Shown: positions 28,366-37,145 of the stretch, piece by piece | Layout: every line of letters starts with the position of its first letter | Position numbering within the stretch: position 1 is the first letter of the stretch | Source: Hydrogenophaga sp. | GTDB lineage: Bacteria; Pseudomonadota; Gammaproteobacteria; Burkholderiales; Burkholderiaceae_C | DNA length: 37,145 nucleotides | NCBI GenBank assembly: GCA_020723845.1 | Contig: DYIC01000017.1 | Coordinates: 1 to 37,145, forward strand | Direction of reading: 5' to 3' | The notes under the pieces: generated by a model | What the model was told of the DNA's origin: nothing | Databases searched by the model: none | What the model saw: only the letters and a program-made list of their open reading frames with translations | Made by a program: the position numbers and the translations under genes

Positions 28366-29006
28366 GGATCGGTCGCGCGGTTTTCGGGCGCGTAGCAACG
28401 GAGAAACAGGTCCACGACGTATTCGGCATGGGTGCGCCGCGCCGCCAGTCGATAGCGCTGCTGCGGCACCCGGTATAGCGACCGCACCAAATCCAGCCCC
28501 ACCGCCATGCCGAGCAGCAGCTCCGCCGCCGCGGCGGGATCGTCGCAGTGCAAGTGCCCGTTGGCGTGCGCCGACGCCAGAAAGGCGGCCAAACGGCCGT
28601 GCGCTTGGGCCGGGCCACGTCGCCAGATGCCCTGTAGATCCACCCCGGCGCGCGGCAGGTCGCCCAACGCCTGCAGATAGCGCCGATGGTCCGGCCCGCA
28701 CAGCAACCCGGCCAGATCGACCACGAATGCCTCCAGCTGTGTGCGCACACCCCCCGGTCCAGCAGTCGGCTGCAGTAACGCGCGAAAGACGCGCTCCGCG
28801 TCCCGGTTCACCAGTGCCTCGAGCAGCGCCTGTCTGCTCGGATAGCGCCGGTACAGCGTGGCCTTGGATACCGCTGCCTCGTGGGCGATGCGCTCCATCG
28901 TCACGGCAGATGGACCATCGCGCTGCAGCACGCGTCGCACCGCGCGCAGGATCGCCTCGTCCTTGCGACGATCGACGGGGCGGCCTCGGGGCGTTGCGTT
29001 AGGCAT
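28362..29006 (-). CDS. TetR-family repressor of the RND operon
   Basis: This 214-residue TetR regulator carries an N-terminal helix-turn-helix at about 34-62 (AVTMERIAHEAAVSKATLYR, followed by RYPSRQALL). The rest is a helical ligand-binding domain resembling the TetR_C_33 or AefR type, with no identifiable ligand. The open frame runs back to 30119 antisense to the pump genes; ATG 29006 gives the normal size. The start lies 72 bp from the divergent adaptor gene, the classical arrangement for a local repressor of an efflux operon. A minus-strand promoter with GATAAT lies in the gap, so self-repression is likely. No Shine-Dalgarno is evident. Confidence 0.92.
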   Translation of the reverse strand: MPNATPRGRPVDRRKDEAILRAVRRVLQRDGPSAVTMERIAHEAAVSKATLYRRYPSRQALLEALVNRDAERVFRALLQPTAGPGGVRTQLEAFVVDLAGLLCGPDHRRYLQALGDLPRAGVDLQGIWRRGPAQAHGRLAAFLASAHANGHLHCDDPAAAAELLLGMAVGLDLVRSLYRVPQQRYRLAARRTHAEYVVDLFLRCYAPENRATDP

Positions 29007-29031
29007 GAACGGCGGCTGGAGTTTTTCATTT

Positions 29032-29078
29032 ACGGTACGATTCCGTTCAATTATCGTGGTTCGACTGGAATAGCCAAA
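29032..29078 (-). promoter_or_regulatory. tetR promoter with overlapping operator-like palindromes
   Basis: On the minus strand TTTGGC (29073-29078) and GATAAT (29050-29055) are 17 nt apart, a plausible tetR promoter. Two inverted repeats lie over it or just downstream: ACGGTACGATTCCGT (29032-29046, 5 of 7 pairs) and ACGAT-N11-ATCGT (29037-29041 and 29053-29057). The second overlaps the -10. Either could bind the TetR dimer and control both directions. A plus-strand promoter for the pump genes must lie here too, but only a weak AATTAT (29049-29054) is visible. Confidence 0.5.
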
Positions 29079-30161
29079 ATGCTTTTGCGATACCAACGTC
29101 TGTGGAGCGCCCGTGTGATGGTGGTGGTGGCCGCTGCTGGCTTGCTGGGTTGCCAGCGCGGGCCCGATGCCGCTGCGGAGGCGGCCGCGCCGCCACTCGT
29201 GCGCACCGCCACGATCGAACCGGCCCTCGGAGCGGCACAGGGCCTGTCGGGCACCGTGCGCGCGCGCGTCGAGGCACCCTTGGCGTTCCAGGTGGGCGGA
29301 CGCATCCTGGCCCGGCGCGTGGACGCGGGGCAGACGGTCCGTGCTGGCCAAGTGCTGTTCGAGCTGGATCCGGCGGACCTGGAGCAAGCGGTGCGTGCCG
29401 CCGAAGCCGACGCCGCGGCGGCCGAATCGGCATGGCGCACCGCGCAGGCCGACGTGGCGCGTGTGCGGGAGCTGCAGTCGCGCTCTTTCGTGAGTGCCCA
29501 GGCACTCGATCGCGCCGAGTTGACGCTGCGCGAGGCGCAAAGCCGCCGCGACGCTGCGGCCGCGCGGCTGGCGCAGGCGCGCAACGCCCGCGGTTATGCG
29601 CAGTTGCGCAGCCCTGGGGCGGGCGTGCTGGTGGACGTCAGCGGCCAGCCGGGGCAGGTGGTGGGTGCCGGCCAGCCGGTGGCGGTGCTCGCGCAGGCGG
29701 GCGAGCGCGAAGTCGAGGTCCACTTCCCCGACGGCGTGCTGCCCCCCGCGCAAGGAGAGGCCCTCCTGCCCGATGGCCAGCGCCGCCCACTGCGGCTGCG
29801 CGAGGCGGCCCCGATGGTCGATGCGCTGGCGCGGACCCGACGCGCGCGCTACAGCGTGGCGGATTTGCCCGCCACGGTGGCGCTGGGCAGCGTGGTCAGC
29901 GCACGCTTTGCGCTGCCCGGTGCGTCGGCGACCGCTGCGACCCGCTGGCGCGTGCCCATCGGCGCGCTGGACGAACGCGGCGAGGGCCCGCGCGTATGGC
30001 GCGTGCGTGACGGGCGGCCTGAGCCGGTCGCCGTGCGCGTGCACCACACCGATGACCGCCAGGCCACGGTCGAGGGCGGGCTGCAGGCGGGCGATCGTGT
30101 CATCGCGCTGGGCACCCACCTGATCCAGCCCGGCATGACGGTGCGGGAGCTGCCGCGATGA
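29079..30161 (+). CDS. RND efflux periplasmic adaptor lipoprotein
   Basis: This 360-residue membrane fusion protein links an RND pump to an outer-membrane channel. The signal peptide ends in a lipobox LLGC with C25, so it is probably anchored to the outer face of the inner membrane. The first lipoyl half lies around residues 58-85 (LAFQVGGRILARRVDAGQTV). A coiled-coil hairpin covers about 97-165, rich in Ala/Glu/Arg. The second lipoyl half (GVLVDVSGQPGQVVGAGQPV) and beta-barrel domains follow. The frame extends upstream to 28881, but the lipobox position supports 29079, and GGA lies 9 nt before that ATG. It overlaps the pump gene by ATGA (30158-30161), implying translational coupling. Confidence 0.93.
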   Translation: MLLRYQRLWSARVMVVVAAAGLLGCQRGPDAAAEAAAPPLVRTATIEPALGAAQGLSGTVRARVEAPLAFQVGGRILARRVDAGQTVRAGQVLFELDPADLEQAVRAAEADAAAAESAWRTAQADVARVRELQSRSFVSAQALDRAELTLREAQSRRDAAAARLAQARNARGYAQLRSPGAGVLVDVSGQPGQVVGAGQPVAVLAQAGEREVEVHFPDGVLPPAQGEALLPDGQRRPLRLREAAPMVDALARTRRARYSVADLPATVALGSVVSARFALPGASATAATRWRVPIGALDERGEGPRVWRVRDGRPEPVAVRVHHTDDRQATVEGGLQAGDRVIALGTHLIQPGMTVRELPR

Positions 30162-33100
30162 GCCTGCCCAACCTGTCGGCGCTGGCCGTGCGCGAGCGCG
30201 CCGTCACCCTGTTTCTGCTGATTTTGTCCGTGCTGGGCGGCATCTACGCATTCGCTTCGCTGGGGCGCGCTGAGGATCCAGCCTTCACCGTGCGCGTGAT
30301 GCAGGTCAACGTGCTGTGGCCTGGCGCCACCGCACAGCAACTGCAGCAGCAGGTCGTGGACCGGCTGGAAAAACGCATTCAAGAGGTCGAGTACCTTTAC
30401 CGCATCGAAACCACCGTGCGCCCCGGGCAGGCCACGCTGCAGGTGGAGTTTCACGACTACACCCCGCAGGCCAAGGTGGCCGAGCTGTTCTACCAGGTGC
30501 GCAAACGCATGTGGGATGCCCAGCGCGAGATGCCCGCAGGTGTCATCGGCCCGATCGCCAACGACGACTTCGCCGACGTGTACTTCAGCCTGCTGTCGCT
30601 GACCGCGCCGGGTCTGCCCATGGCCGATCTGGCGCGCGAAGCCGACCGCCTGCGCGACCAGCTGCAGCGCATCGATGGGGTGCACAAAGCGGTGCTGATC
30701 GGCGAGCGCACCGAGCGCGTATTCGTCGAGTTCGACAGTGCCCGCCTGGTCAACTTAGGGCTGTCGCCGCAAGCGATCTTCGAGGCCATCGACGCGAGCA
30801 ACCGGCTCGTGCCCACCGGACGGCTCGAAACCGACGGCCCGCGCTTGTACATTCGGCTCGACGCCGATTTGTCCGACCCACAGGCGCTGGCCGCGCTGCC
30901 CATCCGCGCCGGGCAAAAGGTGATCCGCCTGGGCGATATTGCGACCATCCGCCGCGGCTATGAAGAACCGCCCACCTACCTCGTGCGCGCGCGCGGGCAG
31001 GACGCGGTGCTGATTGGCGTCGTCATGAACAAGGGTGAAAACGGCCTGGCGCTGGGCCAGCGGCTGGAGCGCTACCTGCAAGCCGAAAAGGCCGAGCTGC
31101 CCCTGGGCATGGAGCTGACGCAGCTCACCAACCAGGCCGACGCCATCCGCAAGGCGGTGGACCTATTCCAGATCAAATTTCTGGTCGCGGTGGCCGTGGT
31201 CATGGGCGTGAGCATGCTCGCCATCGGCCTGCGCGCCGGGCTGATCGTGGGCATTGCGGTCCCCGTGACGCTGGGTTTGAGCTTTCTGGTCTTCAAGGCC
31301 ATGGGCATCAACCTGGATCGCATCACGCTCGGCGCGCTCATCATCTCGCTCGGTCTGCTGGTGGACGACGCCATCATCTCGGTGGAGATGATGCTGGTCA
31401 AGATGGAGGAAGGCTGGGATCGCATCCGCGCCGCGGCCCACGCCTGGAACGTGACCGCGGCCCCCATGTTGTTTGGCACGCTGGTGACGGTGGCAGGGTT
31501 TTTACCGATCGGCTTTGCGCGCTCGGGCGTGGGCGAATACGCGGGCAACATCTTCTGGGTGTTGGGCGTCAGTCTCCTCGTGTCGTGGGTGGTGGCGGTG
31601 ACCTTTGCGCCCTACCTGGGGGTCAAGCTGCTGCGCGACGTGCCGCCTGAGCAGCGCCACGCGCACGATGCGCTGTACCAGACGCCCGCCTACCGGCGGC
31701 TGCGGGCGCTGGTGTCGTGGTGCGTGGTGCACCGCAAGACGGTGGTCGCGGGCACGGTGGCGCTGCTGGTGCTGTCGGCCGTCGGCATGGCGACGGTCGT
31801 GCAAAAACAGTTCTTCCCCAGCAGCGACCGTACCGAGGTGTTGGTCAGCGTCTATCTGCCGCAAGGCACCTCGATCGCGGTGACGGATCGCACCGTGCGC
31901 CGGTTGGAGGCGATCTTGTCGCCCATGCCCGAGGTCAAGACGCTGTCGGCCTACGTGGGCGCGGGCGCGCCGCGCTTCTTCATCTCGGCCAACCCCGAGC
32001 CGCCCAACCCCGCGTTTGGCAAGCTCATCGTGCTGGCCCACGATCAGGCGGGACGCGACCGCATCATCGCCGCGCTGCAACAACACATTCGCGATGGCGA
32101 ATTTCCCGAGGCGCGCATCCGCGTCGCGCGGCTGCTGTACGGCCCCCCGGTGGCATGGCCGGTGCAGTTCCGCGTCTTTGGACCCGACCCCAACCAGGTA
32201 CGCGCCATCGCCCACCGCGTGCGCACTGTGATGGAAGCCAACCCCCACGTCGTGGACCCGCACCTGGAGTGGGACGAGCGCATGCCGGTGCTGCACCTGC
32301 GCGCCGACGCCGATCGACTGCGCCTGATGGGCCTGACCCCGCAAGACGTGGCGCAGCAACTGCAGTTCTTGCTCGACGGGGTGCCCGTGGCGCAGCTGCG
32401 GCGCGACACGCGCACGGTGGACTTGGTGGCGCGCGGCGCGTCGGGGGGTGTCCGGCTGGACGTGCAGTCGCTCGCCGGGCTGGAGCTGCTCAACCGCGAC
32501 GGGCGCAAGGTCCCCGTGACCCAGCTCGGCACGCTGGAGGTGCGCTACGAAGAACCCGTCATCAAACGCTATAACCGCGAGCCGTTCGTGGCCGTGCAGG
32601 CCGAAATCCACGGCGCACAGCCCAACGATGTGACCGCCGCGGTCTGGAAGGCGCTCGAACCCGTGCGCGCCGAGCTGCCCCCAGGATACCGGCTGGCCAT
32701 CGGAGGCTCGGTGGAGCAGTCCGAAAAAGCCAACCTCTCGATCCAAAAACTGCAACCGCTGATGGTGGCGGCGATGCTGATTTTCATCATGCTGCAGATG
32801 CGATCCTTTGCCGGTACGTTCATGGTGGTGGCCACCGCGCCCCTTGGCCTGATCGGGGCGGTGCTGGCGCTACTCGTCTTTCAGCAACCGTTTGGCTTCG
32901 TGGCACTGTTGGGGTTGACCGGGCTGGCGGGCATCCTGATGCGCAACACGCTCATCCTGACGCAGCAGGTGGCCGACAATTTCGAAGCGGGCATGGGCCC
33001 ATTCGACGGCGTGGTGGAAGCGGCAGTGCAACGCGCGCGGCCTGTCGTGCTGACGGCCATGGCGGCGGTGCTGGCCTTCGTGCCGCTGACGCAAGACAGC

Positions 33101-33229
33101 TTTTGGGGGCCACTGGCCTACGTGCTCATCGGCGGGGTGGCCGTCGGCACGGCGATCACGCTGCTGTTCGTGCCGGCGCTGTATGCGCTGTGGTTCCGCA
33201 TCCGGCCCGACGGCGCCCCCGCTACCTGA
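30158..33229 (+). CDS. RND-family efflux pump, inner-membrane permease
   Basis: This 1023-residue proton-driven pump of the resistance-nodulation-division family (AcrB/HAE-like) has the standard order: TM1 near the N-terminus (AVTLFLLILSVLGGIYAFAS), a large periplasmic loop, TM2-6, TM7, a second loop and TM8-12. The TM4 proton-relay aspartates are D403 and D404 in LGLLVDDAIISVE. Length and both halves are complete. The substrates are unknown. The loop sequence ADDPAF-like GRAEDPAFTVR near residue 40 is typical of pumps that work with a single adaptor of this type. No TolC-like gene follows; the next gene is convergent coaBC after 36 nt, so the channel must be encoded elsewhere. Confidence 0.95.
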   Translation: MSLPNLSALAVRERAVTLFLLILSVLGGIYAFASLGRAEDPAFTVRVMQVNVLWPGATAQQLQQQVVDRLEKRIQEVEYLYRIETTVRPGQATLQVEFHDYTPQAKVAELFYQVRKRMWDAQREMPAGVIGPIANDDFADVYFSLLSLTAPGLPMADLAREADRLRDQLQRIDGVHKAVLIGERTERVFVEFDSARLVNLGLSPQAIFEAIDASNRLVPTGRLETDGPRLYIRLDADLSDPQALAALPIRAGQKVIRLGDIATIRRGYEEPPTYLVRARGQDAVLIGVVMNKGENGLALGQRLERYLQAEKAELPLGMELTQLTNQADAIRKAVDLFQIKFLVAVAVVMGVSMLAIGLRAGLIVGIAVPVTLGLSFLVFKAMGINLDRITLGALIISLGLLVDDAIISVEMMLVKMEEGWDRIRAAAHAWNVTAAPMLFGTLVTVAGFLPIGFARSGVGEYAGNIFWVLGVSLLVSWVVAVTFAPYLGVKLLRDVPPEQRHAHDALYQTPAYRRLRALVSWCVVHRKTVVAGTVALLVLSAVGMATVVQKQFFPSSDRTEVLVSVYLPQGTSIAVTDRTVRRLEAILSPMPEVKTLSAYVGAGAPRFFISANPEPPNPAFGKLIVLAHDQAGRDRIIAALQQHIRDGEFPEARIRVARLLYGPPVAWPVQFRVFGPDPNQVRAIAHRVRTVMEANPHVVDPHLEWDERMPVLHLRADADRLRLMGLTPQDVAQQLQFLLDGVPVAQLRRDTRTVDLVARGASGGVRLDVQSLAGLELLNRDGRKVPVTQLGTLEVRYEEPVIKRYNREPFVAVQAEIHGAQPNDVTAAVWKALEPVRAELPPGYRLAIGGSVEQSEKANLSIQKLQPLMVAAMLIFIMLQMRSFAGTFMVVATAPLGLIGAVLALLVFQQPFGFVALLGLTGLAGILMRNTLILTQQVADNFEAGMGPFDGVVEAAVQRARPVVLTAMAAVLAFVPLTQDSFWGPLAYVLIGGVAVGTAITLLFVPALYALWFRIRPDGAPAT

Positions 33230-33248
33230 GCGGGCGTTGGTGGACAGA

Positions 33249-33265
33249 AGGGGCGGCCGCAGCCC

Positions 33266-33267
<2 letters not shown>
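33249..33267. terminator. hairpin between convergent pump and coaBC genes
   Basis: AGGGGC (33249-33254) and GCCCCT (33262-33267) form a perfect 6-bp stem with a 7-nt loop. It lies 20 nt after the pump stop, and its right arm enters the coaBC stop codon. No T-run follows on either strand. Confidence 0.4.

Positions 33268-37145
<3,878 letters not shown>

Noticed and set aside
28362-30119. Extended TetR reading frame of 585 codons, suggesting a fusion protein
   Set aside because: The extra N-terminal part is antisense to the adaptor gene and has no domain; ATG 29006 gives the normal 214-residue regulator.

Overview
The window is GC-rich, densely coded bacterial chromosome. Gene content and order point to a betaproteobacterium of the order Burkholderiales, probably Comamonadaceae-like: a folC-SPOR-cvpA-purF-metZ block, pyrG-kdsA, pepN-fbp-tRNA-Thr, an E. 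coli-type argG, and class I fbp. The family-level placement is an inference; no rRNA or marker comparison was possible. No insertion sequence, prophage, CRISPR array, integrase or toxin-antitoxin pair was seen, and no stretch over 300 bases lacks a gene.

Layout. (1) 1-6917, minus strand: a run of folC, a SPOR-domain protein, cvpA, purF, metZ and gltX, followed by a tRNA-Ala(GGC) cut by the window start. (2) 7028-11963, plus strand: ppc, a YffB/ArsC-like protein, ppnP and argG. (3) 11977-16832: short transcription units on alternating strands, comprising a membrane-anchored alpha/beta hydrolase, a small unknown protein, murB, yajQ, a degenerate HD-domain protein and plsY. (4) 16908-19792, minus strand: an aldo/keto reductase and an AMP-dependent acyl-CoA synthetase. 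(5) 19831-26837, plus strand: an alpha/beta hydrolase, an EamA transporter, prfB with its programmed frameshift, pepN, fbp and tRNA-Thr(CGT). (6) 26854-29006: a membrane diguanylate cyclase, a DUF167 protein and a TetR repressor. (7) 29079-33229, plus strand: a periplasmic adaptor lipoprotein and RND pump, divergent from tetR. (8) 33266-37145: coaBC on the minus strand, then pyrG and kdsA on the plus strand; kdsA runs off the window end.

How the genes work together. Most products serve central metabolism: purine, pyrimidine, methionine, arginine, folate and CoA synthesis; anaplerosis and gluconeogenesis; and envelope precursors (MurB, PlsY, KdsA). Two translation genes (gltX, prfB) and two tRNAs are present. 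The accessory-looking part is the TetR-controlled RND efflux operon, which has no outer-membrane partner in the window. Three genes may belong to c-di-GMP signalling: yajQ, the HD-like protein beside it, and the diguanylate cyclase.

I did not find a clearly new biological system. The most interesting pattern is that several genes at the head of transcription units have a -10-like hexamer ending only 6-9 nt before the start codon and no Shine-Dalgarno sequence, which suggests leaderless mRNAs. Other points of interest are the tetR-RND operator region, a strong hairpin in the pyrG leader, and tightly packed convergent gene ends.
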